Shown here: positions 33,917 through 42,395 of the stretch, one piece after another | Layout: every line of letters begins with the position of its first letter | How positions within the stretch are numbered: position 1 is the first letter of the stretch | Assembly: GCA_023399055.1 (NCBI GenBank) | Contig: JAEWQV010000014.1 | Span: 372,001-436,000 of the forward strand | Length of the DNA stretch: 64,000 nucleotides | Direction of reading: 5' to 3' | From: Bacillota bacterium | GTDB taxonomy: Bacteria > Bacillota > Clostridia > Lachnospirales > Lachnospiraceae | The notes under the pieces: model-generated | The model's database searches: none | The model's input: only the letters and a program-made list of their open reading frames with translations | What the model was told of the DNA's origin: nothing | Made by a program: the position numbers and the translations under genes

Positions 33917-34678
33917 CTATCTTCGAAATCCATTACGATTTCTCATATTATTCATAGATGGATAAGGAGTGATTTCTGGTTCGGTTTTCTTGTTGGTAAT
34001 TTCCTGACTGGATTGCTGAAAACACAGGAACCAATCTAAGGAATACATATTCTCATTAATCTTTTCAATACGTTCCGTTGCTGCGGTGCAGGTTCCAGGT
34101 GGTGGCAAAATTACATCTTCTCCAGGATTCCAATTGGCTGGCGTGACCACCTTTTCAACATCAGTTTTCTGAAGCGCAGTAACCATACGTTTTATTTCTT
34201 GAATATTGCGTCCTATTTCCGTAGGATAAAAAAGTACAGCCCTTATGATTCCTTCGGGGTCTATAATATAAACCGCTCGAACTGCTTGTGTCTTACAAAG
34301 ATTTGGATGAATCATGCCATATTTAGAGGCTATCTCCATTGTTATGTCCGCAATTACCGGAAAGGTAATTTCCTGATGTTTCATATCCTTCCAGGATAGT
34401 TCTTTAATTTTTCTTAACCATGCAATGTGGGAATAATGGGAGTCAATCGACAAACCGATTAATCTAGTTCCCAATTCTTTGAACTCAGCTGCCATGGCTG
34501 CAAAGGTCATAAATTCAGTCGTACATACTGGGGTAAAGTCTGATTGATAACTAAATAAGACTACCCAACTTCCACGATAATCCTTTGGAAAATGTATATC
34601 CCCTTGGGTGGTTATGGCGTGAAATTCGGGTGCAGTATCTCCAATCATTGGGATGCCGGATAACTTAGGCTCTTCCAT
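33917..34678 (-). CDS. Peroxiredoxin, Prx6/AhpC-TSA family
   Basis: 253 residues. Peroxidatic Cys in FTPVCTTEF near residue 52, the GLSIDSHYSHIAWL segment, and Prx-type C-terminal extension with NWNPGEDVILPPP and Cys in GTCTAA and in SLDWFLCFQ, the usual place of the resolving residue in archaeal/clostridial Prx6 proteins. It reduces hydrogen peroxide and organic peroxides. The last 35 residues are a polar tail. Monocistronic, with a palindrome upstream. Confidence 0.88.
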   Translation of the reverse strand: MEEPKLSGIPMIGDTAPEFHAITTQGDIHFPKDYRGSWVVLFSYQSDFTPVCTTEFMTFAAMAAEFKELGTRLIGLSIDSHYSHIAWLRKIKELSWKDMKHQEITFPVIADITMEIASKYGMIHPNLCKTQAVRAVYIIDPEGIIRAVLFYPTEIGRNIQEIKRMVTALQKTDVEKVVTPANWNPGEDVILPPPGTCTAATERIEKINENMYSLDWFLCFQQSSQEITNKKTEPEITPYPSMNNMRNRNGFRR

Positions 34679-34706
34679 AAATAATCCCTTTCCTATCTTC
34701 CTTCCA

Positions 34707-34728
34707 TATAAACTTATGTGAGTTTATA
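34707..34728 (-). promoter_or_regulatory. Palindrome upstream of the peroxiredoxin gene
   Basis: TATAAACT (34707-34714) and AGTTTATA (34721-34728) are perfect 8-base arms around TATGTG, 29 bases before the start codon. The position fits an operator; the sequence is only loosely like a PerR box. Confidence 0.4.
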
Positions 34729-34760
34729 CAAAGTGCTACAATAGAAAAGGGATTAAATAA

Positions 34761-35543
34761 TTAATTTTCAGCTACTATACTACCTTCGGTACCAATTGTT
34801 ATTACCTTCCAAGGTATAATTTGACCACTGTTAATCATAGCAGTCTTTACTGCTTGAACGATACCGCCACAGCAAGGAACTTCCATACGAATTACAGTGA
34901 CACTCTTAATGTTATTGGCACTAAGAATTTGAGTGAGTTTTACGGAATAATCTACCTCATCCAGTTTCGGACATCCGATTAAGGTGATTTTATTTTTCAT
35001 AAACTGATGGAAATTACCATGTGCATAGGCGGTACAATCAGCTGCAATTAAAAGATCTGCTTGATTAAAATATGGCGCATTTGGTGGAACCAACTGAATC
35101 TGAACCGGCCATTGTCTTAACATGGATGCTGCCTCCACAGGAGCTGTAGCAGCTGGTACTGCAGGAGCTGTTGGTTGTTCATTTTGTCTTGAAATATTCA
35201 TAACCCTGGAACCAGGACATCCTCCAAAAGGTGGCATTGGCTGCTTTGGAGACTGTGTTTTCTCTGCCTTTGCTGCTTGTTCCTGAAGCTCTTTTAATCT
35301 CTTGCTCTCAGCAATGTTACGATTTACTTCCTCTTCATTATATTCTAAGGCTTCTCTCTCCTCAAAGGTAATTGCATTGGTCGGGCATACAGGAAGACAG
35401 TTGCCTAGCCCATCACAATAGTCGTCTCGTAATAACTTTGCTTTACCATTTACAATACCAATTGCTGACTCGTGGCAGGCATTCACACATAGTGCGCAGC
35501 CATCACATAATTCTTCATTTATTTTTATTATTTTTCTAATCAT
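34761..35543 (-). CDS. Two-cluster ferredoxin-like Fe-S protein with Cys-rich C-terminal domain
   Basis: 260 residues. Two [4Fe-4S] motifs at the N-terminus (CDGCALCVNACHESA and the CDGLGNCLPVCPTNA form), a Pro/Ala/Glu-rich linker with GGCPGSR (about residues 80-145), then a domain with AADCTAYAHGNFH, TLIGCPKLD and EVPCCGG, which probably binds another cluster or metal. Proteins of this layout are frequent in anaerobes near nitrosative or redox stress genes. GGGAGG is 6 bases before the ATG at 35543. Its promoter carries a CRP/FNR-type box at -41.5. Confidence 0.82.
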   Translation of the reverse strand: MIRKIIKINEELCDGCALCVNACHESAIGIVNGKAKLLRDDYCDGLGNCLPVCPTNAITFEEREALEYNEEEVNRNIAESKRLKELQEQAAKAEKTQSPKQPMPPFGGCPGSRVMNISRQNEQPTAPAVPAATAPVEAASMLRQWPVQIQLVPPNAPYFNQADLLIAADCTAYAHGNFHQFMKNKITLIGCPKLDEVDYSVKLTQILSANNIKSVTVIRMEVPCCGGIVQAVKTAMINSGQIIPWKVITIGTEGSIVAEN

Positions 35544-35595
35544 AAGAAACCTCCCGTTTCGATATGTTTGTTTTATCTGTAAATCTATTGAGTTC

Positions 35596-35639
35596 ATCAT
35601 ACTTGAATCGACAATGAAATGATGTAGCTATAGCTACAT
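35596..35639 (-). promoter_or_regulatory. CRP/FNR-type activator site and -10 box for the Fe-S protein gene
   Basis: ATGTAGCTATAGCTACAT (35622-35639) is a perfect 18-base palindrome of the TGTnn-N6-nnACA form. TATGAT, the complement of 35596-35601, is a -10 box; the start point would be near 35589, putting the palindrome centre at -41.5, the class II activator position. No -35 consensus is present, as expected for an activated promoter. Confidence 0.65.
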
Positions 35640-35710
35640 TTCGTGCTGTTTTTTACCTTTTTACACTAGATTTCTATTAAAACTATGAAATTAATCAAAT
35701 GCTCAGAAAA

Positions 35711-35739
35711 CGGGTAGACCAGTATCCACCGGCTACCCG
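35711..35739 (-). terminator. Terminator of tdk
   Basis: CGGGTAG (35711-35717) and CTACCCG (35733-35739) form a stem that on the minus strand is followed by TTTTCTG; about 50 bases after the tdk stop. Confidence 0.7.
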
Positions 35740-35790
35740 AAGTATGAAATATTAAGTGTTACATAAGCACTATAATCACATATTTTTAAT

Positions 35791-36369
35791 TTAATTATCT
35801 TTCTTTTGTCCCTGAATATAGCAAGGATAACACATAGCAGTATATTTATCATTACCACCAATCATTATCTGCTCGCCCTTCGTAATGATAGTACCATTTT
35901 CGTCGAGTCTTACATTCACAGTAGCTTTTCTGCCACAGGAGCAAATTGTTTTTATTTCAGTAATGGAATCTGCAATTTCCATTAGTCTCTTACTGCCGGG
36001 AAACATTTTTGTTCTAAAATCTGCACGTAGTCCGAAGCAAAGTACTGGTATATTATGATCGATTACAAGCATTGCTAGTTCGTTTACCTGATCTTCAGAA
36101 AGAAATTGGCTCTCATCTACAATAATTACATCCACTTTTTCAGGTAAATTACGATAAGATTCTAATACACTCTCGTCGGAAGAAAGTACATATGCTTTTG
36201 CAGAAAGTCCTGCTCGAGAGGCCAACACTCCTTCGCTCTCCCTATTATCAATCTCCGGTTTAATCAGCCAAACTTTCATACCACGTTCTTCATAATTAAA
36301 TTTCGTAATTAACGCCTGTGCTGTTTTGGAACTTCCCATAACACCGTATTTAAAATACAATTTTGCCAT
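35791..36369 (-). CDS. tdk: Thymidine kinase (type II)
   Basis: 192 residues. P-loop GVMGSSKTAQAL, the DVIIVDESQFLSEDQV motif with catalytic Glu, and a zinc site from CSCGRK and CYPCYIQG. It phosphorylates thymidine for salvage. GAGG precedes the ATG. Single gene followed by a terminator. Confidence 0.93.
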   Translation of the reverse strand: MAKLYFKYGVMGSSKTAQALITKFNYEERGMKVWLIKPEIDNRESEGVLASRAGLSAKAYVLSSDESVLESYRNLPEKVDVIIVDESQFLSEDQVNELAMLVIDHNIPVLCFGLRADFRTKMFPGSKRLMEIADSITEIKTICSCGRKATVNVRLDENGTIITKGEQIMIGGNDKYTAMCYPCYIQGQKKDN

Positions 36370-36508
36370 TATCCCGTACCTCTGTCTTATGAAGTCCCCG
36401 TTTCCGGAGCTTTTATCTTTGGGTTAAACTAATCTAATCCCACAGAAAATAATATCATAGATAGACTAGTTATTCAAGGATAGTTGCTATAAAATCTTCC
36501 GTTTTACT

Positions 36509-37000
36509 CTATAAAAACTTTTTAAGTCTCTTAACGATCATCGCTCCAAGCACACCAATTACTGCACCGCTGGCTATACCCAGAACCATTAATACTGGCA
36601 TATATCCGACTACATTTACTGTGCCTAACACAAAAATAGCAGCAACAATTTGTCCAACATTATGGGATATACCACCTACGATACTTACCCCTAACAAGCT
36701 AAAGGCTTTACTTTTCTTAAATAAAACCATTAAGACATAACTTAGTAATCCGCCAGCTAAGCTCAAAATAAATGCTACGGAATTACCATAGGTGAATCCG
36801 GTTAAAACAATACGAAGTAGGGACAAGGAAAGCGCCTCCTTGGTACCCATGGTATAAAGTGCTGTGATAACCACAAGGTTAGCTAGGCCAATTTTTGCTC
36901 CGGGGAATGGAATTGGGATTGGAAATAATCTTTCTATATAACTTAATATAAAGGCAAGTGCTACCAGCAGCCCATAAGTCGCGATTTTCTTTGTATTCAT
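36509..37000 (-). CDS. Gx-transporter-family (ECF S-component-like) membrane protein, EetB-like
   Basis: 163 residues with five or six membrane helices and the family pattern ERLFPIPIPFPGAKIGLANL, followed by RIVLTGFTYGNS and GGISHNVGQI. Often labelled heptaprenyl diphosphate synthase component I, but it looks like a substrate-binding S-component of an ECF transporter. From memory, the Listeria flavin-based electron transfer protein EetB belongs here. GGAG is suitably placed for the ATG at 37000 but overlaps the ATG at 37012. Lies 68 bases after the NusG-II gene, in one transcription unit. Confidence 0.78.
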   Translation of the reverse strand: MNTKKIATYGLLVALAFILSYIERLFPIPIPFPGAKIGLANLVVITALYTMGTKEALSLSLLRIVLTGFTYGNSVAFILSLAGGLLSYVLMVLFKKSKAFSLLGVSIVGGISHNVGQIVAAIFVLGTVNVVGYMPVLMVLGIASGAVIGVLGAMIVKRLKKFL

Positions 37001-37068
37001 AGTAATCTCCATTGTGACGCTATCGTCATCTTATAATTTGTTGAAACAGACTGCAAAGCAGGTTGTTC

Positions 37069-37437
37069 TTAATTCGCTATGACGTCAATATCATTTTCTT
37101 CTTCACTTATGACTTCTAAAACCACCAAATTCGGTAGGCAAACAATGGTTTCGTGATTATAATGGATATCATGCTGATTCACACAAAGTTTATCGGGGCA
37201 ATTTGCATCTAGCATATCAACCTGCTCATCTTTTATACGAAAGGTATTCATTTGACCATTTGCACCTTTTACTGTATATTCTCCATCCTGGCTTAAATCA
37301 TAGGTATCTGTAATGATACCGTCTACTTTAACAACTACCTGTCCGCCTTCTTCCTTGTTCAGTTGAAAGAATCCATAAACGCCTAAGCAAAGTAGTAACA
37401 ATATTCCGATTAATATGAGATCATTTCTTTTAACCAC
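37069..37437 (-). CDS. NusG-domain-II membrane-anchored protein, EetA-like
   Basis: 122 residues. One N-terminal membrane helix (DLILIGILLLLCLGVYGFF) and an outward NusG-II-type beta domain that ends with CPDKLCVNQHDIHYNHETIVC and PNLVVLEV; the paired cysteines are conserved in the family. Start is GTG at 37437 with GGAGG 5 bases upstream; the ATG at 37449 overlaps that site. The small Gx-transporter gene follows, and apbE is divergent. The pairing equals EetA-EetB of extracellular electron transfer loci; role in redox flavin or quinone handling is inference. Confidence 0.75.
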   Translation of the reverse strand: MVKRNDLILIGILLLLCLGVYGFFQLNKEEGGQVVVKVDGIITDTYDLSQDGEYTVKGANGQMNTFRIKDEQVDMLDANCPDKLCVNQHDIHYNHETIVCLPNLVVLEVISEEENDIDVIAN

Positions 37438-37531
37438 TTTATCCTCCATTATAGGCTTTTTGCATATCTCTGACTTTAAATTCCATCAGTTATTAAGCCA
37501 TTAAATTATGTAACATTAAATCAATAGGACA

Positions 37532-37635
37532 ATCTTAAACTCCTGTGAAACAAATGTCAAGAACTAGCCAACTAAGATTTTCGAAAACATAATACCTTAC
37601 TAATTCTTGACAGATATACGCTTCTTCTTTAAAAT
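37532..37635. promoter_or_regulatory. Mirror-image divergent promoters for the NusG-II/Gx unit and apbE
   Basis: Plus strand: TTGACA 37607-37612, 17-base spacer, TAAAAT 37630-37635, about 115 bases before apbE. Minus strand: TTGACA (complement of 37555-37560), 17-base spacer, TAAGAT (complement of 37532-37537), about 90 bases before the NusG-II gene. The two -35 regions lie in an inverted repeat, TGTCAAGAACTAG against CTAATTCTTGACA with one mismatch, so one dimeric factor could govern both. Confidence 0.7.
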
Positions 37636-37751
37636 AAGGCAAGTACTTAATATATAGAATTAGTACTACCTAATGGTAAACCAGCATCAACCTTTGTATG
37701 AAAGCAGAATTATAGTCAAACCTTTAGATATTAATAGCAGGAGCAAACATA

Positions 37752-38831
37752 ATGAAAAATAGATTATTTTTAACCATGGGGACACGTAGAATTAGTCAGA
37801 AATTACTTATACTCACCTTGTTTTTATCCATTTTTTTCTCTGGTTGTTCAAAGTTCACTCCAGGAGATAGTGTGGATCAAGGGGAAAAGGAATATATTAC
37901 GAGAACTGAGTTATTATTAAGTACGGTGGTTACGATTAACCTTTATGACAAACAAGACCAGGATATCCTGGATGGGTGTTTTGAATTAATTGCAAAATAT
38001 GAAGAGGTTTTTTCACGGACAAGTGAAACCAGTGAATTATATGCTTTAAATCATCGACTTCTGCCTCAAGTTAACGGTGCTTATCAAATTTCGGAGGATT
38101 TAGCAGATATTATAAAGAAAGCCATATATTATGGAGATGTTTCCGAGGGTGGATTTGACATTTCCATTGAACCAGTTTCATCCATTTGGGATTTCCTATC
38201 CGATCCTCCGGTAATTCCTACAGAGCAACAGCTGGAGAAAGCACTTCCCCTTGTTAATTACAAGTATATTTATTTAAAAGATAAAACCGTAAGTTTTGAA
38301 AATGACGAGGTTCGATTAGATCTTGGTGGAATAGCAAAAGGTTATATTGCAGATCGTGTCAAGGAATATCTTAAGTCACAGGGTGTGGAAAGTGCAATCA
38401 TTAACCTTGGAGGGAATGTCCTCTGCGTGGGTAACAAACCAGACGGGTCGCCTTTTCATATAGGGATACAGAAACCATTTGCTGATCGAAATGAAACCGT
38501 CGCTGTTATGGATATTTCTGATTTGTCAGTGGGGTCCTCAGGGATTTACGAACGCTTCTTTGAAAAAAACGATATTATCTATCATCACATATTAGATACA
38601 AAAACCGGATATCCAATTCAGAATGGGTTATTATCTGTAACAATACTTTCAAAATACTCTGTTGATGGTGAGGGGCTTAGTAAAACCTGTTTTCATTTAG
38701 GGTTGGAAAAAGGTCTTGAATTCATTGAAACGTTACCGGATACCTATGCAGTCTTTATTACCGCCGATGATCAAATATATTATTCAAAAGGTTTCAAAGA
38801 TGCTATTAAAGTAACGGATAAGGAAGACTAA
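37752..38831 (+). CDS. apbE: FAD:protein FMN transferase lipoprotein
   Basis: 359 residues. Lipoprotein signal with FFSGC lipobox. ApbE pattern: TELLLSTVVTINLYD, RTSETSELYALNH, SIEPVSSIWDF, DLGGIAKGYIADR for FAD and NLGGNVLCVG, SVGSSGIYERFF and HHILDTKTGYP. The enzyme attaches FMN covalently to Thr or Ser of extracytoplasmic redox proteins. AGGAG lies 8 bases before the ATG. Divergent from the EetA/EetB-like genes. No FMN_bind target protein with the usual flavinylation motif is visible in the window. Confidence 0.92.
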   Translation: MKNRLFLTMGTRRISQKLLILTLFLSIFFSGCSKFTPGDSVDQGEKEYITRTELLLSTVVTINLYDKQDQDILDGCFELIAKYEEVFSRTSETSELYALNHRLLPQVNGAYQISEDLADIIKKAIYYGDVSEGGFDISIEPVSSIWDFLSDPPVIPTEQQLEKALPLVNYKYIYLKDKTVSFENDEVRLDLGGIAKGYIADRVKEYLKSQGVESAIINLGGNVLCVGNKPDGSPFHIGIQKPFADRNETVAVMDISDLSVGSSGIYERFFEKNDIIYHHILDTKTGYPIQNGLLSVTILSKYSVDGEGLSKTCFHLGLEKGLEFIETLPDTYAVFITADDQIYYSKGFKDAIKVTDKED

Positions 38832-38927
38832 TCATTTTTAATCTGATATTTTAGGCTTACTACGTAATGCAAATACAATATAATTCCATGTAATAAATGA
38901 GATTTAGTTGTCATAATCAATCCATGA

Positions 38928-38974
38928 AACTGTTGAATCAAAGAAGTAATTATTTCTTCTTTGATTCAACAGTT
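38928..38974 (+). terminator. Strong terminator of apbE
   Basis: AACTGTTGAATCAAAGAAG (38928-38946) pairs perfectly over 19 bases with 38956-38974, then TTTTTG. It lies about 95 bases after the apbE stop; 38832-39165 holds no gene. Confidence 0.9.
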
Positions 38975-39165
38975 TTTTTGCTTTTTTATTCCTCTCTTAC
39001 TGTTTTTAGAACTTCTTTCTATGACAATTTATTATCTATTGCTTTTCCTTTGAACAACACCGCACTGTTACGAATATTATGGTATATAACTGATCTTTCG
39101 TGACTGTTTCGTTTGACAGAAAAACCGACTATGACCAGTGAATATATATGAAAGGAGCAAAGTAT

Positions 39166-40185
39166 ATGCTTTTGTTGTTTACGTTTTGTCCAAACTTAAT
39201 CGCCGCTGTTATAACAACAACTTTTTCATTGGACTTGGTAATTCTTACAATTGTTGGCTTAATCATGGTGTTAGTACTGGCCTTTGGACTTTTCTTTACA
39301 AAGAGGAAAAAGAAGAACAAACGCGAAGTGATTCCCCCGTTCACTGAAATAATTGGTGATGAACCTGAGCGAGTGGCCGAGTTGAATGAAGAACTGAAGA
39401 CCTTTGGGTTTGCCTATGAACCCAATCAAGATCTCTTCTACTCAATTCTAAACCCCTGGCAGCGTGAATTTGGCTATTGCAGACTGTATGATGAAGCAAG
39501 TGCTGCATTTAGTATGATTATAGATTGCGAACCTATAACCTTCGAGTACGATGGGCGAAAATGGCTCATAGAATTATGGAAAGGTCAATATGGTATGAAT
39601 ACTGGAGGGGAGGTCGGCATTTATTATACTACAGGACCTAATCTTAACATCCCCGGCTTTTTTAACGGAACCTTCTATCATGCCCCTAAGGATGAAGAAT
39701 GTATTAATATGTCCTTTGCACTCCGTAAGAATGGAAATCTACTTTTCACTAGAAGTGCATATCACTGGTGGTTAACTGGATTTAAATTAGGAGAATTTTC
39801 ACATCCCAAAGAAATAACCATGGACATTACTCTGGATTTATATGACAGAAAAATGGCAAATACCTTTGCGGCTGCACTTAGAAAAGCAGGTTATGAAGAG
39901 AATGAGTTCAGCGTGCAAGGCTATCGGGTTAATATACATTATGATAAACCTCATACCAAACAACCACTGACAAGAACTGCATTTACGGACTATATTATGC
40001 AACGTAATAATGAAAGTCTATGTACTTCTTACAGTCAATTAACCTCTGAATATACGGATACCCTTGATAAACTCGAACTTGCACGAGATGAATCTCCTAA
40101 TATGTATAGCCGAATTATGACCATTGGCCGTCCTATGGGAGCCTTTGAATCTTATAGTAAATTAAAAGGACATCTTGAAGATTAA
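39166..40185 (+). CDS. DUF4474-family membrane-anchored protein
   Basis: 339 residues. One or two N-terminal membrane helices (VILTIVGLIMVLVLAFGLFF) followed by a basic stretch and a cytoplasmic domain. The core FEYDGRKWLIELWKGQYGMN, then TGGEVGIYY, is the DUF4474 signature found in clostridial proteins of unknown role. AAAGGAG stands 8 bases before the ATG at 39166. A phosphoesterase gene follows after 26 bases, so the two form an operon. Confidence 0.72.
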   Translation: MLLLFTFCPNLIAAVITTTFSLDLVILTIVGLIMVLVLAFGLFFTKRKKKNKREVIPPFTEIIGDEPERVAELNEELKTFGFAYEPNQDLFYSILNPWQREFGYCRLYDEASAAFSMIIDCEPITFEYDGRKWLIELWKGQYGMNTGGEVGIYYTTGPNLNIPGFFNGTFYHAPKDEECINMSFALRKNGNLLFTRSAYHWWLTGFKLGEFSHPKEITMDITLDLYDRKMANTFAAALRKAGYEENEFSVQGYRVNIHYDKPHTKQPLTRTAFTDYIMQRNNESLCTSYSQLTSEYTDTLDKLELARDESPNMYSRIMTIGRPMGAFESYSKLKGHLED

Positions 40186-40211
40186 TGTAGTAATGAGAAG
40201 GGAGTGAGTTT

Positions 40212-41120
40212 TTGTCTGTAACTAAGCGCTTATCAAAGGTTCTTGCGACTTCAAAGGTAATACCATTTGATGATACCTCCCGCATTATTATTATGAGCGA
40301 CTGTCATAGAGGTAATGGCAGCTGGGGAGATAACTTTTCGGGCAATCAAAATCTCTATTTTGCAGCTATGTATTATTATTATGAAAATGATTTTTCTTAT
40401 ATTGAGCTGGGAGATGGCGATGAACTTTGGGAAAACAGAAATATTGATGACATAATTAATGCCCATAGTGATGCTTACTGGTTAATGTCACTGTTCTATA
40501 GAGACAATCGATTATTTATGATTTATGGAAACCACGATATTATAAAAAAGGATAAAAAGTACGTACAGACAAAATGTCAATCCTTTTATTGTGATAGTAT
40601 GAATTCAAAAGTAGCATTATTTCCTGGAATTAAAATAGAGGAAGGGTTAGTGTTAAGTTATCAAAACACAAGGAATACCATCTTCCTTACCCATGGTCAT
40701 CAAGCAGACTTTCTAAATGATAAACTATGGAAGATATCTCGCTTTCTTGTTCGATACCTATGGGGACCTCTTGAGCTGATTGGGATAAAAGATCCAACAA
40801 GTACTTCGAAAAATGCCAGTAAAAAAAGTAACGTTGAAAAGCATTTGATGGATTGGTCAAAGCAAAAGAATCAATTCATGATCTGCGGGCATACACATCG
40901 ACCTGTATTTCCACAACCAAATGAAGTGCATTACTTTAACGATGGCAGTTGTGTTCATCCAAGATGTATAACTGGCATAGAAATAAGAAATGGCACGATA
41001 TCCTTAGTAAAATGGGCAATCATGACTAAGCCAGACCGTACTCTATATGTAGGACGCGAGGTGTTGGAAGGTCCTGTTCGCTTAACGGATTACTTTGATA
41101 CTAATTATAATAGACGTTAA
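40212..41120 (+). CDS. Calcineurin-like metallophosphoesterase
   Basis: 302 residues. Metal motifs in order: MSDCHRG (variant DxH), LGDGDELWE, YGNHDII, THGHQAD and CGHTHRP. Start is TTG with GGGAG about 7 bases before it. Substrate unknown; the family covers nucleotidases, lipid A precursor hydrolases and diesterases. Pairing with the DUF4474 gene suggests a membrane-linked role. Confidence 0.85.
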   Translation: MSVTKRLSKVLATSKVIPFDDTSRIIIMSDCHRGNGSWGDNFSGNQNLYFAAMYYYYENDFSYIELGDGDELWENRNIDDIINAHSDAYWLMSLFYRDNRLFMIYGNHDIIKKDKKYVQTKCQSFYCDSMNSKVALFPGIKIEEGLVLSYQNTRNTIFLTHGHQADFLNDKLWKISRFLVRYLWGPLELIGIKDPTSTSKNASKKSNVEKHLMDWSKQKNQFMICGHTHRPVFPQPNEVHYFNDGSCVHPRCITGIEIRNGTISLVKWAIMTKPDRTLYVGREVLEGPVRLTDYFDTNYNRR

Positions 41121-41151
41121 CTTTTCTTTTTCTTTTCTTTTAATATCAAAT

Positions 41152-41193
41152 ATTGGGCATAAGAAGTTGTATTCACACTTTCTAATGCCCAAT
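41152..41193 (+). terminator. Hairpin after the phosphoesterase gene
   Basis: ATTGGGCAT (41152-41160) and ATGCCCAAT (41185-41193) form a 9-base stem extended by AAGAA/TTTCT, about 30 bases after the stop. The T-run is weak (TTTC). Confidence 0.5.
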
Positions 41194-41227
41194 TTCAAAA
41201 TATGATAAAAGGTTATTAAAACAATTC

Positions 41228-41276
41228 AGAACCAAGCGCAAGTTCGAAAACGTGTGTTTCCTCGCTTTCTGGTTCT
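41228..41276 (-). terminator. Hairpin after the flavin reductase gene
   Basis: AGAACCAAGCG (41228-41238) and CGCTTTCTGGTTCT (41263-41276) form an imperfect stem just past the stop at 41293; on the minus strand GAATTGTTTTAAT follows. Confidence 0.5.
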
Positions 41277-41292
41277 AAACAGTTACAAGTTC

Positions 41293-41859
41293 TTATTTCT
41301 TCTTTTTCACCGAATAACCAAATTTCCCGAGTAATTCCCCTAATCCATAATACTCGCCATGTGAATAGACGATTAGTCCTGATTTATTTAAATGAAAGCG
41401 TCCATTTTCGTCCATAAAACGTTTGTCAACCCCAACTTTAACTACTTCTGCCAGAAACATATCATGTGATCCGAGTGGAATAATATCCTTAACAACACAT
41501 TCAATGTTAACGGGTGATTCTGCGACAATTGGCGCAGAAATGTCATTTCCCGCCATAGGAGTTAACTTCATTGCCTGGAACTTATCTCCGTCTCTGCCAG
41601 ATCTCACACCACAATAATCTGCTTGTTTCACAAGATCTTTTGTAACAAGATTAATTGCAAACTCTCGACTCTCTTTAATTAAATCATAGGAATAGCGTTC
41701 TTTTCGCACCGAAATAGATACCATGGCAGGATTTGAACAAATTGTTCCTGCCCATGCGACAGTAATAATATTGGGTTTCTCCATACTGCCACAGCTTACC
41801 ATGACAGCAGGTATTGGATAAAGCATATTCCCGGGCTTCCAGTATTCTTTCTCAAACAT
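41293..41859 (-). CDS. Flavin reductase-like FMN-binding protein (flavoredoxin type)
   Basis: 188 residues. PIPAVMVSCGSMEKPNIITVAW, SISVRKERYSYDLIKESREF and NLVTKDLVKQADYCG follow the flavin_reduct/flavoredoxin pattern of FMN-binding split-barrel proteins. They reduce flavin or carry electrons from ferredoxin or NAD(P)H. GAGGAG lies 5-6 bases before the ATG at 41859; an earlier in-frame ATG overlaps it. Single gene. Confidence 0.85.
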   Translation of the reverse strand: MFEKEYWKPGNMLYPIPAVMVSCGSMEKPNIITVAWAGTICSNPAMVSISVRKERYSYDLIKESREFAINLVTKDLVKQADYCGVRSGRDGDKFQAMKLTPMAGNDISAPIVAESPVNIECVVKDIIPLGSHDMFLAEVVKVGVDKRFMDENGRFHLNKSGLIVYSHGEYYGLGELLGKFGYSVKKKK

Positions 41860-42145
41860 AAACTCTCCTCTTGTATTCAAAACTTAATATTTACAGTAAA
41901 ATATAGTAAAGTATCAACTGTCACGAAAACATCAAAACTTAATCATAACACATGAATTAACAAATTAATTATAGATGCAAAACATTGTTCCATATTATCT
42001 GTTTCTAACTTCACTGTCAATCCAGAATTTATGTAGCAAATAGAAATCAAGCTTATATCTGAACTGTTTTGATTTTATAGAATAATCCTTTGCAGAACAC
42101 GCCATACTATACAGGAATTTAATAATATTTGAAAGGAGAAGCCTC

Positions 42146-42337
42146 ATGAAAGCATTTGTTGACCAGGATGGCTGCATTAGCTGTGGATTATGCATTGATA
42201 TCTGCCCAGAGGTTTTCAGTTACAATGAAAATGATATTTCACAAGCAATCGAGGGAGATATTCCAAAGGATGCTGAAAAAAGTGCCGAAGAAGCCAAAGA
42301 CGGCTGTCCAGTAAGTGTTATTGGTTTAACAGCATAA
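42146..42337 (+). CDS. [4Fe-4S] ferredoxin
   Basis: 63 residues with CISCGLCIDICPEVF and a distant C in DGCPVSVI, the single-cluster ferredoxin pattern of the Thermotoga/Desulfovibrio type. Acidic, soluble electron carrier. GAAAGGAG precedes the ATG. It stands alone; candidates for partners in the window are the PFOR and the flavin reductase. 41860-42145 upstream holds no gene that I can support. Confidence 0.92.
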   Translation: MKAFVDQDGCISCGLCIDICPEVFSYNENDISQAIEGDIPKDAEKSAEEAKDGCPVSVIGLTA

Positions 42338-42395
42338 AATCCCTTTGCCGTGAAACCACTGCCATATTAATAACGCACAACATAAAATGGTTAAA

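Noticed and set aside
38897..39103. 68-codon plus-strand open frame after apbE
   Set aside because: It contains the perfect 19-base terminator stem and has no ribosome site.
41995..42195. Minus-strand open frame of 66 codons
   Set aside because: It overlaps the clear ferredoxin gene on the opposite strand and has no ribosome site.
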